Positions 53,423-62,077 of a DNA stretch of 64,000 nt are shown here, piece by piece. Both the position numbers and the translations under genes were made by a program. The stretch comes from Mucilaginibacter sp. (lineage in GTDB: Bacteria > Bacteroidota > Bacteroidia > Sphingobacteriales > Sphingobacteriaceae), in assembly GCF_025362475.1 (NCBI RefSeq), contig NZ_JANYGH010000049.1, forward strand, positions 1 to 64,000, given 5' to 3'. The notes under the pieces are model-generated. The model was not told the origin of the DNA. It ran no database searches and saw nothing but the letters and a program-made list of their open reading frames with translations. Positions within the stretch are counted from its first letter, which is position 1. Each line of letters starts with the position of its first letter.

Positions 53423-53940
53423 GATCACTGATCATTGCATTTGCATTGGTAGCAGGTTTGTTTGTTACGGCAAGTGCACAAAATATCAAAACAACAAAAG
53501 GCCACGAAAACAACCCCTATTATTCCAACACCGATACCAAACATCTGGATGTATCAGATGCGGAATGGAAGAAGATTTTGCCAAAGGCTTTATACGCCAC
53601 AGCCAGAGAACAGGCTACAGAACAGCCTTTTACCGGGCAGTACTGGAACAAGAACGCCAAAGGGACTTACTATTGCGCGGTATGCGGTAACCAGTTATTC
53701 CGTTCGGATGCCAAGTTTGCCAGTAATTGTGGCTGGCCCAGTTTTTATGAACCGGTGAGAAAAAACAGCGTGATCTACAAAGAAGATGAATCATACGGAA
53801 TGCAACGCACCGAAGTGATCTGCGCCAGGTGCGATTCGCATCTGGGCCATATATTTAATGACGGCCCGGCACCTACGCATAAAAGATTCTGCATGAATTC
53901 TGTTTCGCTGGATTTTCAACCGGACGGTTTAGGGAAATAA
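53419..53940 (+). CDS. msrB: Peptide-methionine (R)-S-oxide reductase, exported
   Basis: A 173-residue enzyme with a signal peptide (to ASAQ). Zinc cysteines are CAVCG and CARCD; the active Cys is in RFCMNSVSLDF. GWPSF and SHLGHIFNDGP are typical. It reduces the R-epimer and complements MsrA; the ATG overlaps the msrA stop (ATGA), so the two are translationally coupled. Confidence 0.95.
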   Translation: MRSLIIAFALVAGLFVTASAQNIKTTKGHENNPYYSNTDTKHLDVSDAEWKKILPKALYATAREQATEQPFTGQYWNKNAKGTYYCAVCGNQLFRSDAKFASNCGWPSFYEPVRKNSVIYKEDESYGMQRTEVICARCDSHLGHIFNDGPAPTHKRFCMNSVSLDFQPDGLGK

Positions 53941-53969
53941 CCTCTTTGGCATTACACTAAACTGTTCGC

Positions 53970-54866
53970 TTAATTCAGCATCCGGTACTCATTGGGTGTA
54001 GCACCGGTGTGTTGCTTAAAAGACCGCGTGAAATGCTGAGGATATTTAAAGCCTAACTCGTAGGCGATCTCACTTACAGACTTAGAGGTATCGAATATCT
54101 TCTCCTTTGCTACATCCATTGTTTTCAATTGTATGTATTCCTGGGCTGATTTGCCTGTTTCTTTTTTTATAAGATCGCCAAAATAATTGGCAGATAAATT
54201 TAACTGATCAGCGCAGTAATTAACAGATGGAAGGCCAAGTTCTTTTGGCTTATCTGACGTGAAATAGTCATTCAATAATTCCTCGAACCTTTGGAGAATA
54301 CCTTTGTTGACATTTTCGCGGGTGATGAACTGCCGGTCGTAGAAACGCACGCAATAATTCAGCAAAAGCTCAATATTACTTACAATCAATGTTTTGCTGT
54401 GCTTGTCTATCCCTCGTTTTAATTCATACATGATCTTTTCATAACAGTCGTAAATGATCTTCCGCTCACTTTCAGATAAGTGCAGCGCCTCATGCACCTC
54501 ATAGGAAAAGAAATTATAATCGGCAATATGGCGGCCAAGCGACGTGCCTCTGAGCAAATCAGCATGAAAAACCAAAGCCTTGCCTTTTGGCTGGTAAAGT
54601 TCGCCATTGTTTTCTATGCCGATAACTTGTCCCGGTCCAACAAATACTAAAGTGCCTTCCTCGTAATCATAATAGTTACAACCATAATGCAGGTCGCCAC
54701 ATTTGATCTCTTTCAGAAACACAGTATAAAAACCATAATTTATCCTGCGGTTCAATCTTTTGTCGGCCTTAGAGAGATCAACAATATTGACCAGTGGGTG
54801 CAGGGTTTCATTATTATTAAGTGCATTATACTGCCCTACCGTATCTATGCGGGTTACATTTTCCAT
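53970..54866 (-). CDS. AraC-family transcription regulator
   Basis: A 298-residue regulator. The N-terminal cupin-like sensor half (GNxxxYDYEEGTLVFVGPGQVIGIENN region) is followed by two helix-turn-helix motifs (SANYFGDLIKKETGKSAQEYIQ and SVSEIAYELGFKYPQHFTRSFKQHTGATPNEYR). Divergent from the aldo/keto reductase gene at 55038, its probable target. On the minus strand TATCTTTG at 54888-54895 is a possible -7 element. Confidence 0.92.
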   Translation of the reverse strand: MENVTRIDTVGQYNALNNNETLHPLVNIVDLSKADKRLNRRINYGFYTVFLKEIKCGDLHYGCNYYDYEEGTLVFVGPGQVIGIENNGELYQPKGKALVFHADLLRGTSLGRHIADYNFFSYEVHEALHLSESERKIIYDCYEKIMYELKRGIDKHSKTLIVSNIELLLNYCVRFYDRQFITRENVNKGILQRFEELLNDYFTSDKPKELGLPSVNYCADQLNLSANYFGDLIKKETGKSAQEYIQLKTMDVAKEKIFDTSKSVSEIAYELGFKYPQHFTRSFKQHTGATPNEYRMLN

Positions 54867-55037
54867 TTATTCATCCTTTAACATACTCAAAGATAATTCA
54901 TTGATAACCTGTTTGCATGGTGTGATATCCCAATCAGTAATAATGGTAGGTAATCCAGTAATTGGTATAACTAACGCGTCACAATTACGCCCGACATTTG
55001 TATTTATTAATCACTTACCAATAATAAATTTTAATCA

Positions 55038-56021
55038 ATGAAATATAGAAAATTAGGTAAAAGCAACCTGGAAGTATCTACACTTGGCTTAGGTTGCATG
55101 GGTTTAAGCTTTGGCTATGGGCCCGCCGCAGATAAAACGGATGCCATTAAACTACTGCGTGCAGCAGTTGAGCTGGGCGTCACTTTTTTTGATACCGCAG
55201 AAGCTTATGGCCCTTTTGCCAATGAAGAATTATTGGGCGAGGCGCTGGAACCATTTCGCGACCGATTAGTAATTGCCACTAAGTTTGGATTTGCCGGCGG
55301 CGACGCTAAAGCAGGTTTAGACAGTAGTCCAAAACGTATCAGGGAAGTTGCTGAAGCGTCGCTTAAGCGCTTAAGAACCGACCGTATCGACTTGTTTTAC
55401 CAGCACCGCGTAGATCCAAACGTGCCTATGGAAGATGTTGCCGGCACCGTTAAGGACTTAATACAAGAAGGAAAAGTCAAACACTTCGGGATGTCTGAAG
55501 CTGGCGTACAAAGCATTCGCAAAGCACACGCTGTACAGCCGGTGGCGGCCTTACAAAGTGAATATTCGCTTTGGTGGAGAGAGCCTGAAAAAGAAATTAT
55601 TCCTGTTCTTGAAGAATTAGGAATAGGCTTTGTGCCGTTCAGCCCGCTTGGAAAAGGTTTCCTTACCGGGGCAATTAATGAAAATACAAAATTCGACAGT
55701 ACCGATTTCCGCAATATTGTACCCCGCTTTTCAACCGAAGCCAGAAAGGCAAATCAGGCTATGGTCGATCTTTTAGCAAGCATCGCCCAGGAAAAGGAAG
55801 CAACACCGGCACAAATTGCTTTAGCGTGGTTATTATCACAAAAACCATGGATAGTCCCTATCCCCGGCACAACCAAATTGCATCGTTTGGAAGAGAACTT
55901 AGGCGCGGTTGAGGTTGAGTTGACGGCGAATGATCTTGCCCAAATTGAAGAGGCTGCATCTAAAATTGAAATTGAAGGCGCCAGGTATCCCGAACATCTG
56001 CAAAAGAGGGTTGGGAACTAA
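55038..56021 (+). CDS. Aldo/keto reductase (copy 2)
   Basis: A 327-residue AKR. The tetrad is visible in FFDTAEAYGPFANEE (Asp, Tyr), VIATKFGF (Lys) and DLFYQHRVDPN (His), with the nucleotide-binding segment IPIPGTTKLHRLEENLG near the end. This is the subgroup often labelled as aryl-alcohol or general stress aldehyde reductases. It is divergent from an AraC regulator. Confidence 0.93.
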   Translation: MKYRKLGKSNLEVSTLGLGCMGLSFGYGPAADKTDAIKLLRAAVELGVTFFDTAEAYGPFANEELLGEALEPFRDRLVIATKFGFAGGDAKAGLDSSPKRIREVAEASLKRLRTDRIDLFYQHRVDPNVPMEDVAGTVKDLIQEGKVKHFGMSEAGVQSIRKAHAVQPVAALQSEYSLWWREPEKEIIPVLEELGIGFVPFSPLGKGFLTGAINENTKFDSTDFRNIVPRFSTEARKANQAMVDLLASIAQEKEATPAQIALAWLLSQKPWIVPIPGTTKLHRLEENLGAVEVELTANDLAQIEEAASKIEIEGARYPEHLQKRVGN

Positions 56022-56247
56022 ACGGCCCTGTAACGCAAGCCTATGAAAACATTATCGCAATTAAGTTTTTGATTCTGACACTGATGGTTTTATCAGCAAA
56101 TTGCGCTAAGGAATAGTAGGTAAATACCCAAAAACAAGGTTCACCTAATAAAAATGTACCAGTTGTTTATTTGGAGCAAGACTGGATAAAGGCCTGCTTT
56201 CTATGTCTGAAAATTAACAGCACTCGTTTATACGAAGAGGGGCAACA

Positions 56248-56826
56248 ATGAAAAAAATACTTATTATGGGAGCCAGCGGAAGTCTTGCGCAATATGTAGT
56301 CGAGGCAGCGAAACAGTTGGAAAACGTCGCGCTCACCCTATTTGCAAGGGATAAGAACCGGCTTTCAAAACGCAACATCAACAATTGCACTATCATCCAG
56401 GGCGATGCAACGGATTATAATGATGTAAAAAATGCTGTTTCAGGTCAGGACCTAATATATGTAAACCTTGCCGGTGATCTTGAGGTAATGACAAAGAATA
56501 TTGTAAAGGCCATGCAGGAAAATGGTGTCAAAAGAATAATTGCAATCAGTTCCATCGGTATTTATGATACCCCATTGAAACCGGTATTAGGCCCGTACCT
56601 AAAATTGGCAGATGCTATCGAAAAATCCGGCCTGGTTTATACCATTTTAAGGCCAGACTGGTTTACAAATGCCAATGAAGTGGACTATTCACTTACACAC
56701 AAAGGCGAGCCGGAAATCGGCGCAGCCATTTCCAGAAAGAGTATTGCTGCATTTATTACTACTATTTTTAAGGATCCTGAGTTGCACAAGAACGAAAATT
56801 TGGGTATCAGTAAACCAACTAAATAA
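56248..56826 (+). CDS. NAD(P)H-binding protein (NmrA/SDR-like)
   Basis: A 192-residue Rossmann-fold protein: ILIMGASGSLAQYVVEAAKQL is the dinucleotide loop, then QGDATDYNDVKNAV and IIAISSIGIYD. The end YTILRPDWFTNANEVDYSLT suits the atypical SDR group without the usual YxxxK catalysis. Function is unknown; a cupin gene follows 129 bases on. Confidence 0.87.
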   Translation: MKKILIMGASGSLAQYVVEAAKQLENVALTLFARDKNRLSKRNINNCTIIQGDATDYNDVKNAVSGQDLIYVNLAGDLEVMTKNIVKAMQENGVKRIIAISSIGIYDTPLKPVLGPYLKLADAIEKSGLVYTILRPDWFTNANEVDYSLTHKGEPEIGAAISRKSIAAFITTIFKDPELHKNENLGISKPTK

Positions 56827-56955
56827 CACCTCAAACAATAATTAAAGACGATAGCTTCATGAAGATAGGAGAAGGAATACCGATAGCTATATGTTTATTA
56901 TGTTCAGTTCTGCAAATGATGGCTTAAATCAAAAACGACAATAAAAAAAAACAAA

Positions 56956-57342
56956 ATGACTTCTATAACAGCAAAAGGTGAACCTGCACCTAAAGAATAT
57001 TTCACAGGCAGCGTTTGGGTAAACATGGTAGTAAAACCCGATGATCACCTAAACAGTACAATAGCCAAAGTGACTTTTGAACCGAAAGCACGTACAAACT
57101 GGCATAGCCACCCTTACGGTCAAATTTTAATAGTTACTGACGGTATTGGTTACTACCAGGAAAAGGGGAAGCCCATTCAGATTATTAACACAGGTGACGT
57201 GGTTAAGATTCCTGTGAACGTGGAGCACTGGCACGGCGCTTCGCATGAAAGTGCAATGACACATATCGCTATTGTTCCCACAGATCAAACTGGTACAGTA
57301 TGGCTGACGCCCGTTACGGATATTGATTATAATAAAGAATAA
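56956..57342 (+). CDS. Cupin-domain protein
   Basis: A 128-residue cytoplasmic cupin. The metal motif is TNWHSHPYGQILIVTDGIGYYQEKG, with a second motif VVKIPVNVEHWHGASHESAMTHIAI. The pattern resembles the (R)-hydroxynitrile-lyase-like cupins, but no enzymatic claim is made. It ends with a long AT-rich terminator. Confidence 0.87.
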   Translation: MTSITAKGEPAPKEYFTGSVWVNMVVKPDDHLNSTIAKVTFEPKARTNWHSHPYGQILIVTDGIGYYQEKGKPIQIINTGDVVKIPVNVEHWHGASHESAMTHIAIVPTDQTGTVWLTPVTDIDYNKE

Positions 57343-57380
57343 ATCAGAAGATTTGATTAAGAAATATCCAACTCTATCAG

Positions 57381-57427
57381 ATTGTTTTGCATTTGAATAA
57401 GTTATTCTAATGCAAAACAATTTTTTA
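57381..57427 (+). terminator. AT-rich terminator after the cupin gene
   Basis: ATTGTTTTGCAT (57381-57392) pairs with ATGCAAAACAAT (57410-57421) with inner AATAA/TTATT pairing, followed by T residues. Beyond it, to 57638, nothing was recognised. Confidence 0.7.
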
Positions 57428-57638
57428 ATACCCTGCAAGATTGCTCTAACCACTCAACTTTTCGACTGATCCCTTATTGCTCATTATTTTTTGAAGCCGA
57501 TTTGATGCTTGCGGCGACAATGAATTTTGATGCCGAGACCCTTAGGTGATACTTCATCATAACAGCTTGTAGTCAAATAATAGGGGTGGAATAGTACACA
57601 GGTGTTTGATGATCGACTGTTCTTTGCGAAAGTTAAAT

Positions 57639-58334
57639 TTATTTTGGACCTCTTAGTGCCCCAATAACTCCATTTAACTGATCAACGCTGTTTGGGCTAT
57701 ATGACGCTAATATAAATGCAACACGCCCATCTTTGACAACAATATTGGTAGGGAAAAACGAAATACCATATTGTTTAATCAGTGCGGCCTGATCCGCTAT
57801 TACATTAAAGTCGAATTTTGTTTTAGCCAGAAAATCCTTTACCCTTGCAGCAGGGTCCCGGGTTATAGCTATGAAAACTACATTTTCATCTTTCTTATAT
57901 TTTTCAACAAGCTTGTTTAACTCCGGGATTTCTATCCTGCAAGGCGCACAGCTTGTAAACCAAAAGTTTAACACTACTACTTTGTCTTTAAGTTCGCTTA
58001 ACGTGTATTCCTTGCCATTTAGATCAGTTGCAGAAAAAGCAGGTGCGGTACCTCCTGGCTTTACAACCTTCTCTGACTTTTTCAGCTGCATGCTTTTTAA
58101 TATACCATTGACTACGTTTGGCTCAAATGAAAATTGACCAGTCTGTAGTTTAGTGGTGAATTGTGCAGCGTCGATCTTCCGATTGTCTTCATCGAAGTAA
58201 GCAGTGTTCGCATTCGGCTGTAACATTACATGGCTTGTATCTGCAGCCGTACCGGAAGATTGGGATGCAGTTTGCGCATAGGTTGCTAAGCGTAATAATA
58301 GCATCGCCGCTACAATTAAATATATTCTTTTCAT
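57639..58334 (-). CDS. TlpA-family thioredoxin-like protein, exported
   Basis: A 231-residue protein with a signal peptide (to TYAQ). The N-terminal ~100 residues form a spacer of the DUF4369-less type. The thioredoxin domain then has VVVLNFWFTSCAPCRIEIPEL (CAPC redox pair) and the cis-Pro region GISFFPTNIVV. It should work as a periplasmic thiol-disulfide reductase, possibly for cytochrome c maturation. It is divergent from the histidine kinase gene, 138 bases away. Confidence 0.9.
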   Translation of the reverse strand: MKRIYLIVAAMLLLRLATYAQTASQSSGTAADTSHVMLQPNANTAYFDEDNRKIDAAQFTTKLQTGQFSFEPNVVNGILKSMQLKKSEKVVKPGGTAPAFSATDLNGKEYTLSELKDKVVVLNFWFTSCAPCRIEIPELNKLVEKYKKDENVVFIAITRDPAARVKDFLAKTKFDFNVIADQAALIKQYGISFFPTNIVVKDGRVAFILASYSPNSVDQLNGVIGALRGPK

Positions 58335-58472
58335 GTTTTTATAATTTTTCTCAAAATTACAGATGTCCTTTTTACAGTTTTGTTAACGCAGTACTAATTA
58401 GTGTTAAACACTGTTAACCGAAACATATATAAAAAACATTTCACGTACCTTGGTTGCTGAAGAGTGTGCCCA

Positions 58473-59852
58473 ATGAACAAGCGATTAGGTTTTATTTTTA
58501 TAATAGCAATATGCACGGGGGCCGGAATCATCATTTTTCAGGTCTATTGGATGTTGCATACATTCAAAATAACTGAAGATAATTTTTATACAATTGCTTC
58601 AAATGCTTTGCAAAAAAGTATCAACAGCTACCAGATTAAACAAAACAACCGGTATCTGAATTTTAAACCAGGAGATTCCACCGTTTCAGTTTCTATGGAT
58701 GCAAAGCAGTTCCCAGATAGCCTGTCTCCCATAAAAAAGACAGTCCCAATTAACAACGCGGTTAAAAATCACTTACCCTTTCAGCCCTCTCAAGGTAAAG
58801 TGCACTTAACAGGTGCTAATATGGAAATGGTCAAAACAATGATGGCCCGGATGATGGCGCAGTTAATGGCCAAACCGGTAGACTTGAATGATTTAAAACC
58901 CCTTTTTGCAAACGAGCTAAAAAAAAACAAGATCGATCTGCCGTTTTTTCTCTCACTTAAATCCATTAATAATACCAATAAATTATATGCACATGTAGTA
59001 GTGGGTTACCCTGACTTCTCAAAGAATAGTTCTCTTGTTTATGCTGATTTCAAATTAAGCAGGTATTATTTCATCAAGCATGATCTTGTTTCCCTTTCCG
59101 TTTCCTTGTTCCTTATTATTTTGACGGCAGGTTGCCTTTGGTATATGTGGTATGTAATAAGGCAGCAGGTAAGATTAGATGATATTAAGAATAACTTTAT
59201 CAATAACATGACTCATGAGCTGCGCACGCCCGTTTCTATTTTAAAATCTACCCATGAAGCATTGGATAAATTTGGTGAGGTTGAGGATAAGGAAAAAACA
59301 TTACGTTATTTGAAGATCAATCAGTCAGTTTTAATTAAACTGGAAAATAACATCGACCGCATTCTGGATATTACCCGGTGTGAGAGGAATAAAAAGCTTG
59401 CCAATTTAGAGCCAATCCAGCTCGAATCATATATAAAAGAGATCATAGACAGGTTCTATTTGAACATTTCTTTTACTTATGAGTTGGACGCTGCAGTAAT
59501 AAGTGACAGGTATATTATTGATACCATTGTTTCAAATTTGATTGATAATGCCTTGAAATATAAGGCTATAACCGACCCTGAAATTAAATTAGCCATAAGC
59601 CGCATCACTAACGGATGGGAGTTAAAGATACAGGATAATGGTTTAGGAATAGATGCTCAATATCTTCCTTTTATATTTGATAAATTTTACCGGGTTCCAA
59701 CCGGTAATTTACATGATGTTAAAGGTTTTGGACTTGGGTTAAGCTATGTGAAAGAACTCACCGGCTTGCTAAACGGGAAGATTTTTGTTCAAAGTAAACC
59801 GGGGGTTGGTACAACCTTTACAATTCAATTCCCATCGATATGGAAAAAATAA
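58473..59852 (+). CDS. Sensor histidine kinase (HisKA type)
   Basis: A 459-residue kinase. One N-terminal transmembrane helix, a ~170-residue periplasmic sensor rich in Lys and Asn, a second helix (VSLSVSLFLIILTAGCLWYMWYV) and the phosphoacceptor MTHELRTPVSILKST (His248). The ATPase lobe has N-box DNALKY, G1 DNGLGID and G2 GFGLGLSYVKEL. I use ATG 58473; a GTG at 58464 adds three residues. Overlaps the response regulator by 13 bases. Confidence 0.92.
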   Translation: MNKRLGFIFIIAICTGAGIIIFQVYWMLHTFKITEDNFYTIASNALQKSINSYQIKQNNRYLNFKPGDSTVSVSMDAKQFPDSLSPIKKTVPINNAVKNHLPFQPSQGKVHLTGANMEMVKTMMARMMAQLMAKPVDLNDLKPLFANELKKNKIDLPFFLSLKSINNTNKLYAHVVVGYPDFSKNSSLVYADFKLSRYYFIKHDLVSLSVSLFLIILTAGCLWYMWYVIRQQVRLDDIKNNFINNMTHELRTPVSILKSTHEALDKFGEVEDKEKTLRYLKINQSVLIKLENNIDRILDITRCERNKKLANLEPIQLESYIKEIIDRFYLNISFTYELDAAVISDRYIIDTIVSNLIDNALKYKAITDPEIKLAISRITNGWELKIQDNGLGIDAQYLPFIFDKFYRVPTGNLHDVKGFGLGLSYVKELTGLLNGKIFVQSKPGVGTTFTIQFPSIWKK

Positions 59853-60544
59853 AAATACTATTGGTCGAGGATGAGGAAATATTGGCAATGGTTGTTAAAG
59901 AAACGCTGGAAAAGCGCGGTTTTGAAATTGCTATTGCAACAAATGGAGTAGACGGCTGGAGTAAATTTAATTATGACAAGCCTGATATTTGTTTAATTGA
60001 CATTATGATGCCTCGAAAAGACGGTTTATCGTTAGTTGCGGATATTAGAAAAGTGGATGAACTTGTGCCGGTTATTTTTCTTACTGCCAGGACACAAACC
60101 GCTGATGTGCTTAAAGGCCTGGAAATTGGTGCTGATGATTATATAAAAAAGCCGTTTAGCATGGAGGAGTTGATCCTTAGAATAAAAGGCCTTATTCGCA
60201 GAACAGCCAAGGCAACCAAAGAGGTTATTATAATATCAGACCAGGAATCCAATGCCACTATAGGCGATTATCATTTTAATTATACCCGCCTTAAACTTAT
60301 TTATAAAGCTGATGTAGTTACAAACCTTTCACAACGGGAGGCGGAACTACTCAAACTACTGCTTGAAAATAAAAATGATTTGCTTGATAAAAGAACAGCC
60401 CTGTTAAAGATCTGGGGGGAAGACACTATTTTTACTTCAAGAAGTATGGATGTGTATGTTACGCGATTACGCAAATATTTATTGAATGACGCCAGGGTAG
60501 AAATTGTTAACGTTAGGGGAAGAGGATATAAACTGGTGGATTAA
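59840..60544 (+). CDS. OmpR-family response regulator
   Basis: A 234-residue regulator. Receiver domain with the acidic pocket VEDEE and phospho-acceptor Asp54 in CLIDIMMPRKDG, Thr in FLTAR and Lys in IKKPF. The C-terminal winged helix (LSQREAELLKLLLENKND... MDVYVTRLRKYLLNDARVEIVNVRGRGYKL) is OmpR-like. It pairs with the kinase just upstream by a 13-base overlap. Confidence 0.95.
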   Translation: MEKIKILLVEDEEILAMVVKETLEKRGFEIAIATNGVDGWSKFNYDKPDICLIDIMMPRKDGLSLVADIRKVDELVPVIFLTARTQTADVLKGLEIGADDYIKKPFSMEELILRIKGLIRRTAKATKEVIIISDQESNATIGDYHFNYTRLKLIYKADVVTNLSQREAELLKLLLENKNDLLDKRTALLKIWGEDTIFTSRSMDVYVTRLRKYLLNDARVEIVNVRGRGYKLVD

Positions 60545-60611
60545 AAAAACAGTTAAGTAATGAATTGACCCCTGATTTATGGTAAGTCTAACTTGTGCAG
60601 CATTTTTACAA
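60545..60611. other. Short gap after the response regulator gene
   Basis: A 67-base gap between the OmpR-type gene and the SDR remnant with no terminator that I can see. The larger 60545-61196 stretch contains only the two pseudogene remnants. Confidence 0.4.
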
Positions 60612-60800
60612 TCATAAATTCAACAGCCTGAAATACCCACTCTTTGAGGATAGAAACAACGTGTTCTGTTGTACCAACCGCACCTGCTCCGGCCAGAAAA
60701 CTGAAAGGTGGTTTTCCTCACTTACAATCGTAAGCAGTGCCTGAGCAAGTTTTGCGGAATCATCCGATTGCTGTCCGTTTGCGCCTTTCAAAAATTCCAT
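60612..60800 (-). pseudogene. Short-chain dehydrogenase, C-terminal remnant with frameshift
   Basis: The minus strand encodes GANGQQSDDSAKLAQALLTIV, which matches the C-terminal part of SDR oxidoreductases. After GluGluAsn the family pattern continues only in another frame, as PPFSFLAGAGAVGTTEHVVSIL. A single missing C in the run AACCACC (forward strand about 60707-60712) explains the shift. The upstream two thirds of the gene are missing. So this is a decayed gene, not a 62-residue protein. Confidence 0.75.
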
Positions 60801-60827
60801 TTATTGTTTTCTTCCCTCTTCGTAATC

Positions 60828-61067
60828 TCACCCCACTTGGTGCAACACATCAATAATTAAAAAATCGCGGGGCATGCCATTATACCTGTTAGCGGCTGTA
60901 TACCCCCCTGCATCCAGATTACGTGCATAGGCTTCGCCTTCATCCTGTAATACGTCATTCTTTTCGGTGATTACGAATTTTATTTGCCTAGAAACATGGA
61001 ATAGTACGCGGATAAACTGACCTGATTCCCTACAGTTTGGCATACTTAGACCCGGCCGGGTTTTCAT
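60828..61067 (-). pseudogene. Alpha/beta hydrolase (esterase/lipase), C-terminal remnant
   Basis: The minus-strand frame contains FVITEKNDVLQDEGEAYARNLDAGG then RYNGMPRDF, which match the Asp/His region of alpha/beta hydrolase-3 enzymes (family: RYNGMxHDF). The catalytic His of HDF reads Arg here. The nucleophile Ser half is absent and the C-terminus is cut after HQVG. With the SDR remnant next door it suggests a collapsed operon. Confidence 0.65.
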
Positions 61068-61196
61068 TTAATTATAAAATGAATGAAGTTTTATTTTATA
61101 AGGCCAGTACGATTTTAACCCATGTTAATATTTGCCCGCTCTCTTGCAGATAGCTTTGTCCTGTCAAAACAAATAAACATTTCAAGAAATAAAAAC

Positions 61197-61997
61197 ATGA
61201 AGAACTTATTATTAACAATTGCAATGAGTGTACTGGGTTTCACCTCATTTGCCGCAACACCAACTCAATCAAACAAAAAAATGGAAACAATTATTTTAGT
61301 CCATGGCGCATGGGCAGATGTATCTTCATGGGATGCAGTAGTACCGCTATTGAAAGCACAGGGTCATGAGGTTATCGCTGTTAACCTTGCAGGCCACGGA
61401 AAAGACGAAACATCATTCGCAGGTATCACCTTTAAAACTTATGTTGACCAGGTAAAAGAAGCAATCGGCACCCGCACGAATGTGATTTTAGTGGGACACA
61501 GTTTTGCCGGATTAGTGATCAGCCAGGTTGCAGAAGAAATCCCCGCACAAATACACAAACTAATTTTTCTTGCGGCGGCCCTTCCACACGATGGTGACAG
61601 TCTTTTAGGACTTGCTAAACTGGATGCCGGATCTCATATAAGCAAATACCTCACTATAGATAAAGAGCATGGCGCTGCCATAATTGCTAAAGAAGGTGCA
61701 GCAGATATTTTTGCCGCAGATGCGCCTCAGCAAGTTCAGGACTACATCGCAGCTAATGTTAAAGCAGAACCATTGGTACCTCTTGCTACACCAGTACACC
61801 TGACTGAAAAGAATTTTGGCAGCATCAAAAAGGTGTATATCCATACCACTAATGACCATGCCATCAGCTATCCTGCACAACAGTATATGGTAAAAAACAG
61901 CAAGATAGATAAAGTATACACACTGGAAAGTAGCCATACCCCTTTCATTTCTATGCCGGATAAACTTGCCGACATCATCATTACAGAGAGTAAATAA
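61197..61997 (+). CDS. Alpha/beta-fold hydrolase, exported
   Basis: A 266-residue hydrolase with a signal peptide (MKNLLLTIAMSVLGFTSFAA). The oxyanion loop is LVHGAWADVSSWD; the nucleophile elbow is GHSFAG (Ser102). The Asp-His pair is in the C-terminal part (HTTNDHAIS and ESSHTPFISMPDKLA). This is the salicylate-esterase/MenH-like group; substrate unknown. The ATG at 61197 opens the signal peptide, although the frame is open to 61122. Confidence 0.9.
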   Translation: MKNLLLTIAMSVLGFTSFAATPTQSNKKMETIILVHGAWADVSSWDAVVPLLKAQGHEVIAVNLAGHGKDETSFAGITFKTYVDQVKEAIGTRTNVILVGHSFAGLVISQVAEEIPAQIHKLIFLAAALPHDGDSLLGLAKLDAGSHISKYLTIDKEHGAAIIAKEGAADIFAADAPQQVQDYIAANVKAEPLVPLATPVHLTEKNFGSIKKVYIHTTNDHAISYPAQQYMVKNSKIDKVYTLESSHTPFISMPDKLADIIITESK

Positions 61998-62025
61998 TCA
62001 ATATTTTTCATTTAGTTTAATGCCG

Positions 62026-62062
62026 AAGCCCTGCCGGATAATACTCCCGGCGGGCTTTCTTT
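62026..62062 (+). terminator. Terminator after the hydrolase gene
   Basis: AGCCC-GCCGG pairs with CCGGC-GGGCT (one bulged T) around ATAATACTC and is followed by TTTCTTTT. It also separates this gene from the convergent regulator. Confidence 0.75.
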
Positions 62063-62077
62063 TAACCAGAGTTTGGC

